Shown piece after piece: positions 41,813 through 51,915 of a DNA stretch of 64,000 bases. Positions within the stretch are counted from its first letter, which is position 1, and every line of letters begins with the position of its first letter. The DNA lies in NCBI RefSeq assembly GCF_048544455.1, contig NC_133537.1, positions 308,673,738-308,737,737 of the forward strand, in the 5' to 3' direction. Both the position numbers and the translations under genes were made by a program. The stretch is from Silene latifolia. Taxonomy: Eukaryota; Streptophyta; Magnoliopsida; Caryophyllales; Caryophyllaceae. The notes below the pieces were generated by a model. That model was not told the origin of the DNA and searched no databases. It saw only the letters and a list, made by a program, of their open reading frames with translations.

Positions 41813-43666
41813 ATGTCTAGAAGGTTACAAGGTGATTTGTTACCTTTTGACCGTGAAATCGAAAGAACCTTGACGAACAATAGGAGACTTGTTAGGAGGA
41901 ATTTAAGAGGTATTAGTGAAGTTGTTCAACCCACTAGTGAGTTTGTCAATCCTTTCGCAATAGAAGGAGAAGAGAACCCATTACACAATACCCCACAAAA
42001 TCCACCTACAATGCCTAAATTCTCGTCACACTCTGTACCCACCGAGGAGAATCTACCAAATGGTACTCCTACACCGCAACATCTAACCGGAAATTTTATT
42101 GCCAAGTCCGCCTTCATCCAATTAGTTGAGAGGAGCCAATTTGGGGGGATGCCTAGTGAGGACCCTCATTCTCATATGGAAACCTTTTGCGACTATTGTG
42201 ATGCAATCTCTCAAACGGGCGTGACTCAAGACCAAATTAGATGGGTCTTATTTCTTTTTTCCTTAATCGGCACCGCGAAGCAATGGTTGAAGGGCCTTGA
42301 TAAGGCCACCCTCGGAATAGATTCTTGGAAGAAGTTGGCTCTAGCTTTCTACAAAAAATTCTACCCACCGGAAAAGACTAACATGCTAAGAGCTCAAATT
42401 ACGGGTTTTAAGCAAAGGGATGAAGAGTCTTTGTATGAAGCTTGGGAGCGGTTTAAGGGAATTTATCGCTCATGTCCTCACCATGGACTTAGCGAATGGT
42501 TTTTGGTACAACAATTTTGGAATAGTTTATATGAAGATTCTAGGAACGTTCTCAATATGGGATCGAATGGAATGTTCACCGAAGTTGATGACAATCAAAC
42601 ATGGAACAAGATTGAGGAAATGGCGGTCCATAACTCACAATATAGTAGACCTCGCAAGGCTACTAGAGGAGGAAAGCATGAAGTGGACTCCGTTACTCAA
42701 TTGGGTGCTCAACTTAGTGCTCACATTGACACAATCAACTTGAAGTTTGAACAAGCTATGGCTAGACTTTAGGAAAACTCAAAATCATCAAAGCATCATG
42801 TTAATGCCATGACGGCATCCTCATCAATCCCAAGTGGGATATGTGAGAATTGTGGAACTTTGGGACATGACCAAGGTGAATGTAGGGGAACAAATGAACA
42901 AGTGAATGCTTTCCAAGCATACAAGAGTGGTTCCCCTTATTCCAACTTTTACAATGAAAACACCAAATTCCATCCAAATCTCTCATACAAAAGCCAAAAT
43001 GTTCAAAACCCTCAAACAACATACACTCCACCACCCATGAGAAACCAAAATCAAAGACCCTTTTACAATCAAAACCAAGGTTACCAAAATCAAAATCCAT
43101 ACAATCACCAAAATGACCAAGGCTTTGATGTCCAAAAAGCGGTCCTCCAAATGCAAAAGAATCAACAAGAATTTTTCACTCAAATGCAAAAAGATAACCA
43201 AGCAAAGGAAACCACCATCAACAACATTCTAGCTCACACCAAGATGTTGGAAACACAATTGACTCAACTAGCATCTTCAAGCTCACAAAGACAAAAGGGG
43301 CAATTACCACCTCAAAGTAATCCCCCTAGACATGAAACGGTTAGTGCCATTCACTTGAGGAGTGGTACAAGGTATGAAGCACCGAAGAAGCAAGTTGAGG
43401 ATGAAGTTGTGGAAGCTAGTGAAAAGGAAGAAATTGTGCAAAACTCCAAAGATGGAGAATCATCAAAAGAAGAAAGTTCAAAGAAAAATGAAGACAAGGC
43501 CAAGGAGAAGGAGCCCATTGTGATTAGACTCCCTTTTCCAAGTCGTCAAGCCAAGCCCAAATTTGATGATCAACTTGGAAAGTTCATGGAAATTGTGAAG
43601 AATTTGGAAGTCTCAATTCCTTTCACGGAATTAATCAATCACGTGCGGCCTATGCAAAGTACATGA
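41813..43666 (+). pseudogene. Gag of element C with an in-frame stop
   Basis: Start MSRRLQGDLLPFDREIERTL is typical of Athila gag; nine upstream codons from 41786 are ignored. The capsid-type Retrotrans_gag region follows (about residues 100-250; GTAKQWLKGLDKATLGIDSW, FYKKFYPPEKTN). TAG at 42770-42772 interrupts the frame, which goes on with a CCHC-like knuckle CENCGTLGHDQGEC, an Asn/Gln/Pro-rich stretch (NQNQRPFYNQNQGYQNQNPY), a coiled-coil stretch and a Lys/Glu-rich stretch. At 43640-43735 the reading frame changes twice before protease. Gag coats the RNA; this copy could not give one full protein. Confidence 0.85.
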
Positions 43667-43732
43667 AAGATATCCTCACAAAGAAGAAGTCGATCCGGAA
43701 GCTTGAGACTATCGCCTTCACTAAGGTGAGTA

Positions 43733-44605
43733 GTGCAATACTTCAAGGAGTTCACCTCCAAAGTTAAAGGATCGGGAAGCTTCTCAATACCGTGTACCAT
43801 TGGCGACACAACGATCAACAAAGCCTTATGTGATCTAGGGGCTAGTGTGAGTGTCATGCCGTACTCGGTGAGTAAAAGGTTGGGGATGGGAGAGCTTAAA
43901 TGCACCAATATCACACTCCAAATGGCCGATAGATCGACGAAGACACCATTAGGGATATGGGAAGATGTCCCCGTGCGAATTGGGAAGTTTTTCATCCCGG
44001 TGGACTTTGTCATTGTTGATATGGAGGAAGATTCCAACATTCCAATCATCCTAGGAAGACCTTTCCTACACACCGCGGGTGCGGTGATTGATGTGAAACA
44101 TGGTGAGCTCACTCTAGAAGTGGGAGATGAAAGCATAACTTTTAATCTTGACAAGACTATGAGAGCTCCTCATTTGCATGAACCATGTTTCATGATTGAT
44201 CATTATAGCCGAAAGGATGAAAGGAAGAAATCGGAACTCCAATGGAAGAAGAAAATTGAAGATGCTCCATTCAAAGAGCAAGTGAATTGTGACAAGGAGA
44301 GCTTGCAAAGCTCATCAAAATCAATCAAGGAAGAAGAGGATGGCCTCATTGGCCAAGAGAAGAAATTGGGAGAGTTGTCTCCATCTAAGCAAGAGATTTT
44401 CAATGATCAACTTAATGAAGTTTGTGGTCTTTGGGACGACGAATTTGAAGGGATTTTTAATCCCTACATTGGTAATGCCATCGATCAAGACCAACAACAA
44501 AGGCCAAGGTCTATTGAAGACCTCTACCATGATAATGAACAAGCCTTTGATTACTTCTTCAAGGTGTTGAGCAACATCAACAACACCTTGGACATGCCCC
44601 CTTGA
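43733..44605 (+). CDS. Retropepsin-like protease of element C
   Basis: 290 codons. SGSFSIPCTIGDTTINKAL is followed by the active site DLGASVSVMP (Asp-x-Gly-Ala type), then VDFVIVDMEEDSNIPIILGR, the flap-distal part with the LGRPFL motif, and a charged tail to SNINNTLDMPP. It would cleave the gag precursor as a dimer. Upstream frames show that it was once joined to gag; the frame now starts at an internal Met. No reverse transcriptase follows. Confidence 0.82.
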   Translation: MQYFKEFTSKVKGSGSFSIPCTIGDTTINKALCDLGASVSVMPYSVSKRLGMGELKCTNITLQMADRSTKTPLGIWEDVPVRIGKFFIPVDFVIVDMEEDSNIPIILGRPFLHTAGAVIDVKHGELTLEVGDESITFNLDKTMRAPHLHEPCFMIDHYSRKDERKKSELQWKKKIEDAPFKEQVNCDKESLQSSSKSIKEEEDGLIGQEKKLGELSPSKQEIFNDQLNEVCGLWDDEFEGIFNPYIGNAIDQDQQQRPRSIEDLYHDNEQAFDYFFKVLSNINNTLDMPP

Positions 44606-44950
44606 CATCTCATCAAGAATGAGAGTTTGGTGGAGTCCTCCCTAAACCACCACTTGTAAATATTTCTAACTCCCTAACTTTCATTTCAATTCTTGTATTG
44701 CATTTTTGTCATCTTTGGATTTTTATTTACTTTGATCAAAATAATTGTCATGTTTGAGAGAAGTGAGGGAGGGACTAACAATTTCAATTGATGTGTAGTG
44801 CTTTTAGCTTAGTGTGGGGATGACAATTGCCTAGGCTATCCATGCCTAGTAGTGCCCCCACAATGAAGAACACAAGACTTGAAGAAAGAATGGAAGAATG
44901 GTAAGGGAAATGCATTGTGCACGGATGGAACTGAATCCGTGTACACAGGG
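44606..44950 (+). other. Spacer between protease and internal array of C
   Basis: A/T-rich, no gene. Similar to 36310-36640 of fragment D. The usual site of pol is reduced to this spacer. Confidence 0.6.
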
Positions 44951-44954
44951 GAAG

Positions 44955-45246
44955 AATCCGAGCGGATTCCACAGAATTCGCCCGTCTTCAGTAATCCGGG
45001 TGTCCTGAGCAGAAATCCGCCCGTCTTGAAGAATCCGCCCGTCTTGAAAGAAAGACGTCCGTCTTTGCAGCTGAGGAAAACAAGCAAAATTTTCTGGACT
45101 GAAATTCGTCCGTCTTCAGGCAAATCCGCCCGTCCCGTGTCAAGCAAATCCGAGCGTCTTCATCAGAATCCGCCCGTCTTTAGGCGAGTTTTGTAAAGCC
45201 CAGAAAGAGCAGAATCCGCACGGATTAGGCAGAATCCGCACGGATT
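44955..45246 (+). repeat. Internal palindrome array of element C
   Basis: AATCCG-type sites start at 44955, 44975, 44993, 45014, 45032, 45052, then 45103, 45123, 45147, 45167, 45213 and 45233. Pairs are 20 bp apart; 45103 to 45147 is 44 bp as in the LTR. It lies upstream of ORF2. Confidence 0.87.
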
Positions 45247-45275
45247 GCTCCTGCAGATTCGAAAATTTCGGTCTC

Positions 45276-45282
45276 TTTAAAA
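45276..45282 (+). promoter_or_regulatory. Possible internal TATA-like site for C ORF2
   Basis: TTTAAAA in GGTCTCTTTAAAACCC, followed by a CA/CT-rich leader of 300 bp to the ORF2 start. Weaker than the TATAAATA of B. Confidence 0.35.
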
Positions 45283-45584
45283 CCCTTCTCACCTTCATTC
45301 ATTCATTCATTCATTCATTCATAAACACTACCCACAATATCAAAACCCTCATCCTCTCCATCACAAAAACAAAAACCCTCAACAACATTCACCAAAAACA
45401 AATCAAATCATCCTTCTAACAACAAATCAATCACTCCTTCTTCAATAAAAATCAAAACCAAGCACAAAATCTTCAACCTTTGAGTCGATTTTTGATTTCA
45501 TAAAGGCAAAGCCTTTCACCTTCAAATCGATTTGGGTATACTACAAATTGAAGATTTTTCATTCTTTTCTTGGTTAGTTCATCA

Positions 45585-47186
45585 ATGGCAAGGACTAAGG
45601 GAGCAACAAAGGCAACAAAGGCACCAAAGGCTAAGGCACTCTCACAAAGGCAAAAGGCTCTTCAAACAAAGAAAGCATTGGCTATGGTGGTAGCAACACC
45701 AAACTTGGAAGTGCAACAACAACAACAACCTTCTATGGGAGCAACAACACCTTCTACTCCGAAAATTGATCAACTTTTGCATTATCCGGAGGTAACTTTT
45801 ATTTCCGATACCCATAGAAATACCTTTGTCAAGTTTGCTATGAAGTCATTACAATCCACCAAATTTATATGTGAAGATACCTTAGAAAAATTGGGTGTTC
45901 TTGAGCAAACTAGAGCCTTTTTCAATGCCATGGGGTTGAAGAAATTGTTTGAAACAAAGGAATTGACATACCCCTCCCTTACCTTGGAATTTTTGAGTTC
46001 CTTGAAAGTCACCAAAGTTGAGAATAGGGAGAATCTCGAGTTTCGTCTAGCTAATGTTAGTAGACGCATTACCTTTAGGGAATTGAGTAAAATTTTGGGT
46101 CTTAGTGATGAACCGCGTTATTTTAAGAATTATGGAAAGTATGACCCCGAACCTCTTTGGGAGGCAATCTCCGGGAAGAAATTTGAGGACTTTCATGCGA
46201 GTCGTGCTCTTTTGGTCCACCATCCGGGCATAAGAGTGTGGCACAAGGTCGTGGGAAACACCATAATTGCAAGGAAAGATACCAATCATTTCACCAAACT
46301 TGATTTTATTCTCCTTGAATCGGCTTTGAACATTGGAAGAGTACACACCAAGCCTTACAATTCTTTGAGGCTCTTGGTAGATAGATGGCTCAACATTGAT
46401 TGTGGGAAGAAGGGCACAACCGTTATTGTCAATGGCGGCCTAGTCACTATCCTAGCTAAGCACTTTGATCCTAACTTCAATAAGGATAACAAGTACAAAG
46501 CAAAGGAGGGTGGCCATCTTGTTGATATGCATACTATGATACACAAGTTCAAGTGGGTTGCCCATAACCCCCTTGACACTAAGTATGGATGGCTCACTAG
46601 TGAAGCTAGATCGTTCACCTTGTCTTCAAAGATTTGTCGTCTAAGCGTCCACCGGACCAATTATCTACTTCCCCTTTCTAAAGAGGCCGAGTATATTATT
46701 CAACAACAAAAGGGTGATCTTGAAATGCCCTCCTCTTCCATTGTCATACCACCTTACCCATTTGAGTATGAAGAGTTCAAGCCGGAAGGAGTTGAAGCTA
46801 GAAAAGATTATGTGACTCTTCTCATGCAAGCAATGCACAAGCAAGCCTTTGAAGATCGGAAAAATGCTTACTTGGCTCAATATCCACCCCTCCTACACTT
46901 AGCTAGGCAAGGACTACTTGATCCATCTTGTCCTTTGCCTAGTTGGGCGGATAGAGAAGTCCTATTTCCGGGTGCATCTAGGGTCATTTTGGGTGACAAT
47001 GAGGTTGTTGGTAATGATGAAGAAGTTGATGATAACATTGATGAAGAAGCAAGTGAAGGAGAAAAGGATGGTGATGATGATGATGAGCAAGATGAGGAAG
47101 AAAGTGAAGAAGCAAATGACAAGGGAAGTGGCAATGTGGCCACTTCTAATGAGGAAAGTGATGGTGATAGCATGATGGAAGATTAG
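45585..47186 (+). CDS. ORF2 of element C, ATHILA ORF-1 family, intact
   Basis: 533 codons from MARTKGATK. Basic N-terminus (about 1-35), Gln/Thr/Pro linker, conserved core with PEVTFISDTHRNTFVKF, YPSLTLEFLSSLKVTK, ITFRELSKILGLS, HHPGIRVWHKVVGNTIIARK, PLPSWADREVLFPG, then an acidic tail of more than 60 residues rich in Asp and Glu. No enzyme motif, signal peptide or membrane segment recognised. Family activity unknown. It is uninterrupted while gag-protease of the same element is broken, which suggests separate selection or expression. Basic head plus acidic tail would fit a chromatin or transcription factor (inference). Similar proteins: ORF2 of E (intact) and B (two stops). Confidence 0.85.
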   Translation: MARTKGATKATKAPKAKALSQRQKALQTKKALAMVVATPNLEVQQQQQPSMGATTPSTPKIDQLLHYPEVTFISDTHRNTFVKFAMKSLQSTKFICEDTLEKLGVLEQTRAFFNAMGLKKLFETKELTYPSLTLEFLSSLKVTKVENRENLEFRLANVSRRITFRELSKILGLSDEPRYFKNYGKYDPEPLWEAISGKKFEDFHASRALLVHHPGIRVWHKVVGNTIIARKDTNHFTKLDFILLESALNIGRVHTKPYNSLRLLVDRWLNIDCGKKGTTVIVNGGLVTILAKHFDPNFNKDNKYKAKEGGHLVDMHTMIHKFKWVAHNPLDTKYGWLTSEARSFTLSSKICRLSVHRTNYLLPLSKEAEYIIQQQKGDLEMPSSSIVIPPYPFEYEEFKPEGVEARKDYVTLLMQAMHKQAFEDRKNAYLAQYPPLLHLARQGLLDPSCPLPSWADREVLFPGASRVILGDNEVVGNDEEVDDNIDEEASEGEKDGDDDDEQDEEESEEANDKGSGNVATSNEESDGDSMMED

Positions 47187-49204
47187 CAAGCCTTGGAGAT
47201 TCCTACCCTCTCATGGTTTGTCTATTTCTCTCTTTGTTTTAAATATAATTTTGATCATTGTTGAAGTAGTCCTAGCACCATTAGAGGACTCACACCTCGG
47301 TACCATTGAGGTGTTCTCATTTTATTGTTCCCATTTTCAAAATCCAAAATGACAAATTAGTTTCATGCATAGCATAGTGTGTGCATGAACTACACCCATC
47401 CTTGGACATTAGCAATAGTGTCTCACTCGGTTTGGGGAAGTTAATGCATACACAACGGGAGGTAATCTAAATTATCCTCTCCGTCATAACAAAAACCATG
47501 CATCATGTAGTGTAGCTTAGTATAGATTGCATTTAGTATAGAAATCATGCATCATCTTTGCATAATTTCCATCATTTTGGCCATTGAGGACAATGCCCAT
47601 ATTAGTGTGGGGATGGGAATTCTAACATTTAACTCTTATTCAAAAATCCAAAAAAAATTGAAAAATCTCAAAAATCATAAAAATTTGAAAATTGAAAACC
47701 CAAAAACATGTTTTTTTTCCTTTTGTAGTATTGTATATATTGTCTTGTATATATTGTGTTTGTTCTATCCTTGTTCACATTGATTGACTACGCCACATCC
47801 GAGATATGAGGATATTGAAGACCGCATGGTATGATCTTTCCAATCTCCTTTTTCCTCTTTATGTTAATGACTATGTGGCTTTATTTTGATTGATGCGGTA
47901 TAACAATGTGAACTTAGGACTTGCATTTAGTTTATATGTCATATTAGTTGATAGAATCACTTGCATTAGGATGTTTATATTAGTTGCATCATGACATGTA
48001 GTTGCATGTTAGAAATGTTTTGAAAAATGCCTATTTAGGAACTTTGACAAGAGCAACTAAGCCATTACAAATACTTGTTCAACTTAAGACTTTGCCTACT
48101 AGAATGGTTGTAAAACACCCTAGATAGTGTCATACTAGTGTCTTTTGACCCATGACCCAAAGCCTAGTCAAGGGTTTGCATGTGAGTCACCTATCCAACC
48201 CCGTGATGCGATGTGGACTTGGTTAACTTGTCTAGGTGACCTTGTTTGACCTTGTGGTAAGGCAACCCAAAAATATTTTCTATCAATAAGCTTGAAGTAC
48301 TCATTTCAAAGAAATTTTGTCATGTGGAAGTAATGTAATGCCAAGGAAACCTCAAATGTTATGAATTGTTGAAAGTTGAGAAATTTAAGTTGTTTTGATG
48401 GAGGCGTACCACTTCGATGTGCTTTGGTGCGGGATCCATTGAATTGGGCCCCCATACGGTTGTGAATTCGGCCGCCCGGAGACAGAGTGACTATCACCCC
48501 GAAAAGCTATTGTCTAGAGGTTAACCGGTTGCCTAATAAGCGATTGGCGAAAGCAAAGGACACTAGCCCGGAAGGGACAAACCCCATCTTAAATTTTTTA
48601 AATGTGAAAGTGAAATGAGGACAATTTTGAATACTAGTCATATCCACCCGTTGTGAATAAAGATTTGAGCATTTCATTCCCAAAAAGCCTTTTGTCAAGC
48701 CACTTGGTCGAGTTTGGGACGATCCATGACCTTTACTTTTGTAGAGAATTCGAGACTTGTCATGTCATATGCTACTAGCATCATAGGGATCATCATTCCA
48801 CCACCATCCGATCGCTCTTGACGAAAGCATTTGGAAATTGAGGACGAAAGTAGTCTAGTTTAACACCATTTGGAGGTGATTTAGTGCCATCCTCTTAGAC
48901 TTAGTAATTTGTTGAACTAGTATTTGTGAAGGATTACATGCTCTTAAATTTGTTCCTCTTTAGTGCTTCCGCCACTTGATGAGGGAGTGGCTATTCTTTT
49001 TGTAGATGCATCCATTATGTGATTTTGTGTGCTTAAAGTTTGGATGTGTCGCCATTTTGGCAAGACCCACCTTGCCTTGCAAGAAGGCATCCTACCTCAT
49101 GGTTGTCTTGTTGTGAGTTGAAGGGGCGGAGTGAGACCCACTAATTGTCTCATATCGGCTATATTATTAGGATAGGTTAGTATTGGTCCTAGTCTTTGTC
49201 ACCT
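47187..49204 (+). other. 3' non-coding region of element C
   Basis: About 2 kb without a supported gene, with blocks shared with B and E. The segment 48395-48620 is richer in GC, is not seen in B or E, and is described among the findings. Confidence 0.65.
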
Positions 49205-49243
49205 CTTTACTCGGGACGAGCAAATGTTCGGTTTGGGGATATT
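49205..49243 (+). promoter_or_regulatory. Stem-loop and polypurine tract of element C
   Basis: CTTTACTCG, loop GGA, CGAGCAAAT (49205-49225), then GTTCGGTTTGGGGATATT and the LTR. Same layout as A, B and E. Confidence 0.72.
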
Positions 49244-50996
49244 TGATGTGACCATAATTAGCGCATATTTAGCCCCCGAATTAGCCTTGTTCCCATGCTT
49301 TTTAGTGCATATTTGGGTCATTTCTTATCTTTAGTTCTTTGTTTTGCATATTCTTTGAGATTTTGATCCCTTAGTAGGAAAGGAGTAAGAATCTTGCATT
49401 TTCATGGCAAAACGAAACTAAATTGATCGAATTCAATGACCAAGCATCAAGGAGAGACAAGATTAGAAGGCCTTTGTACATATTATAGTAGAAGAGCAAT
49501 GTTGAGAAAGGATCCTTGAGTCCCCAAGAAAATCCCCAAGGAATTTATGAAGAAAAGGGAATAAAAGAAGAAGATATGTTGCTGAGTGACAATCGAGCGG
49601 ATTGTCACCAATCCGTCCGTCCCGCTGTTTGCACAATCCGTGCGGCTTTGTTTGAATCCGCTCGGATTCCACCTCTACAATCCGACCGGATTTCCTTGAA
49701 TCCGCTCGGATTCCAACGCTGAAATCCGCCCGTCCCGACCTTATTCCGCCGGATTCCGGCAAAGACGAATTGTCTTCTCAAGCTACGAAGAAAGAAGCCC
49801 TTCTCTCGAAAAATACCGGCTCCTCCTTGCTCAATCTAAAAAGTGTAATTACTAGTTTAGCCCTTAGTTAACCCTAATGCATCCTCCCTAATTTCCACTA
49901 TAAATACCCCATTAGTCTAATTAGAGGAGGATGTTCTTCTTATCAATAATTAGTTTAGTTAATATCAATCAAATCTCTCTTTAATATTGTAATAAAGTAT
50001 TAATCAAGTTTTAATCCAAGTTTTAGTTCTTTAATCTCTCTTTTGTTCATCCTTTATTTTGGGTAATTGAAGATTATTTGGGTTATTGTTGGGAGATTGA
50101 CAACCTCTCAATCAAGCATTCAAGTACTTCTTTTATCTTTGCTTTATTATTGGAATCATTAGTAGGTATAATCTCTTAATCCCTTTTTAATTATTGTTAG
50201 TTACTTTCATTTACTCATCATGTTTCATATTGTTGGTATGATTGACAACCTTGCTAGCATGATCAACATGATAATGAGTGAGTAGTCTCTTAGCTAGGAT
50301 TAATGGGTGATTAGGGGAAACCAACATGGGGAATGATTCATGCTTAAATTAATATGCTTTCATGTTTTATTTGCTTGCTTGTTTTGATCTCAACTCATGC
50401 ACATGTTATATTTGATGAAATGCTAAGCCTATGAATCCTTACATTTACTATCATCTTCTATCATTTCAATGAGACTTGTAAGACATAACCCAACTCGAGT
50501 CTCATTAGACCATGCATGTTGTTGAGTAGGGAAGATTAAGTCGACTTGTAGGTGTTGTACAATCTAATCGATTCGGCTCCGGGACCCAAACTTTCTTAGG
50601 ATTGTAACATATAACCCAACTCAATCCATCACAACAATAATTGCATGCTTATAATTTGAGAACATGTTTGTATGATCAATTCCCATGATTTCCCTATGAT
50701 CCCATGACACCCTAGTGCCTTTAATCAATTGTTTACACCCCTTTAATTCATCTTGCTTGTTTATTTTCATTGCTATTTTAGTTTAGTGACCTTCTACATC
50801 AACCCAATTTGTGACACCCCTTAGACACCACTAGTTGCAATAGAAATCTCATTTCAACTCCCGTCCCTTGGGATCCGACCTTTACTTGCCTCTTTACTAA
50901 TTGTAGAGTTGTTTGTGAAGCTATAAATTGTGTTTTGATTCGACCGTGACCCAACGACCACATCTTAATTTGTGAACACGAAACGGACTCGCATCA
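49244..50996 (+). repeat. 3' LTR of element C
   Basis: TGATGTGACC to GGACTCGCATCA, 1753 bp. Confidence 0.94.
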
Positions 50997-51001
50997 GTAA
51001 C
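50997..51001. other. Target site duplication GTAAC (right) of element C
   Basis: Copy of 39914-39918, directly after GCATCA. Confidence 0.92.
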
Positions 51002-51706
51002 CGAGGGGGTATTCAGGAGTTCGGAGATAGTTGCCAATCTGCGTGATAGAGGAGGTAGTTAGGAGTTCGGAGATGGTTGTCGATCTGCGTGATCGAGGAG
51101 GTAGTTAGGAGTCCGGAGTTTGGCTGTAAAAGTGAGTTGTATTAAGTTGTATTACTATGAAAGTGATTTCTTGAATTAGAGTTGTATTACTATGAAAGTG
51201 ATTGCTTGAATTATACTGAGATGCTATTGATAATGTTATGTTTGTTTGTTGATTTTTCGGTTGACATGTGTGTGTTGTGTGTATCGCACCCAAACGTTTT
51301 AACTTGGTGGCATGTTATGATCTATTTGTTATTTCCGTTCAAATATGGAGTAGTAAGATAAGCATATAATATTTTATTTATGAGCTGGATGTTGTGGATG
51401 TGCGGCTTGGGGCGTGACGAGCTAGGAGTGACCGAGTCTTGGCTAGTTATCATTAGTTTTATCACTTGGTTGAACAGTAAAATTATCATTAAGACTTCCG
51501 CTGTAACAGTTTAATAATTCAGTCTATCAGTTTCAGATTACGTAATAAAACAGTTTGAGACAATTTATCATCTTTATATAACTTTTATTTAAAGTACCTT
51601 GTGTTTGTTTATCTTTGTTATTCACTACCTCGGGCAACCGAGATGGTAATAGTCTGATTTAACTAAGAAAGTCTTGCTAAAAATTCTTGGTTTAACGGGG
51701 GTGTCA

Positions 51707-51915
51707 AAATACGAATATTATTTGTGATTATATATTACCATAAATTGATATTAGATAATGTTATTTGATGTTGCTCCATTCACCACCCTTGCACTTTTTT
51801 TTTTATGATTTGTTACCATAGACGAATAATCCAGCACAATTAAATACTGACGATATTACACTAAGTTTTTCTTACTACATTTGAGAAAACAAAGAAGGTA
51901 GAGCGAGAAATCAAA
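51707..51915 (+). other. Upstream region of the P450 gene
   Basis: About 200 bp between the presumed end of element F and the start codon. A/T-rich; no clear TATA box recognised. If the LTR end is placed correctly, element F sits right at the promoter. Confidence 0.4.

Larger units (their letters stand above)
39919..50996 (+). mobile_element. Complete Athila-like element C (non-autonomous, 11.1 kb)
   Basis: LTRs of 1755 and 1753 bp, TSD GTAAC, primer binding site at 41678-41694, gag (41813-43666), protease (to 44605), internal palindrome array, intact ORF2 (45585-47186), 3' non-coding region, and stem-loop with polypurine tract. Reverse transcriptase, RNase H and integrase are wholly absent; there is no room for them between protease and ORF2. 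The LTRs differ at about 30 places by eye, 13 of them in the array, so insertion was fairly recent. It lies in the LTR of element F. Confidence 0.93.
37311..51706 (+). mobile_element. 3' half of a chromovirus-like Ty3/gypsy element F
   Basis: Begins in the end of RNase H (VVANALSRKS), continues through integrase with frame breaks to the post-integrase region (YNVFHVSQLRKYVGDPSHML), a polypurine tract (TTAGGGGGT), and an LTR from 38917 to 51706 that is split by element C. Gag, protease, reverse transcriptase and 5' LTR are missing. Confidence 0.8.
38917..51706 (+). repeat. 3' LTR of element F, split by element C
   Basis: Parts are 38917-39918 and 51002-51706, about 1.7 kb in all. It starts TGTGATAATACC after a purine tract and probably ends GGGGGTGTCA at 51706. 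The right edge is an estimate, since no second LTR exists to compare. Confidence 0.65.

Noticed and set aside
45570-47186. ORF2 as an envelope-like protein
   Set aside because: Athila elements can carry env-like ORFs, but this protein has no signal peptide, membrane segment or Cys pattern; it fits the ATHILA ORF-1 family.
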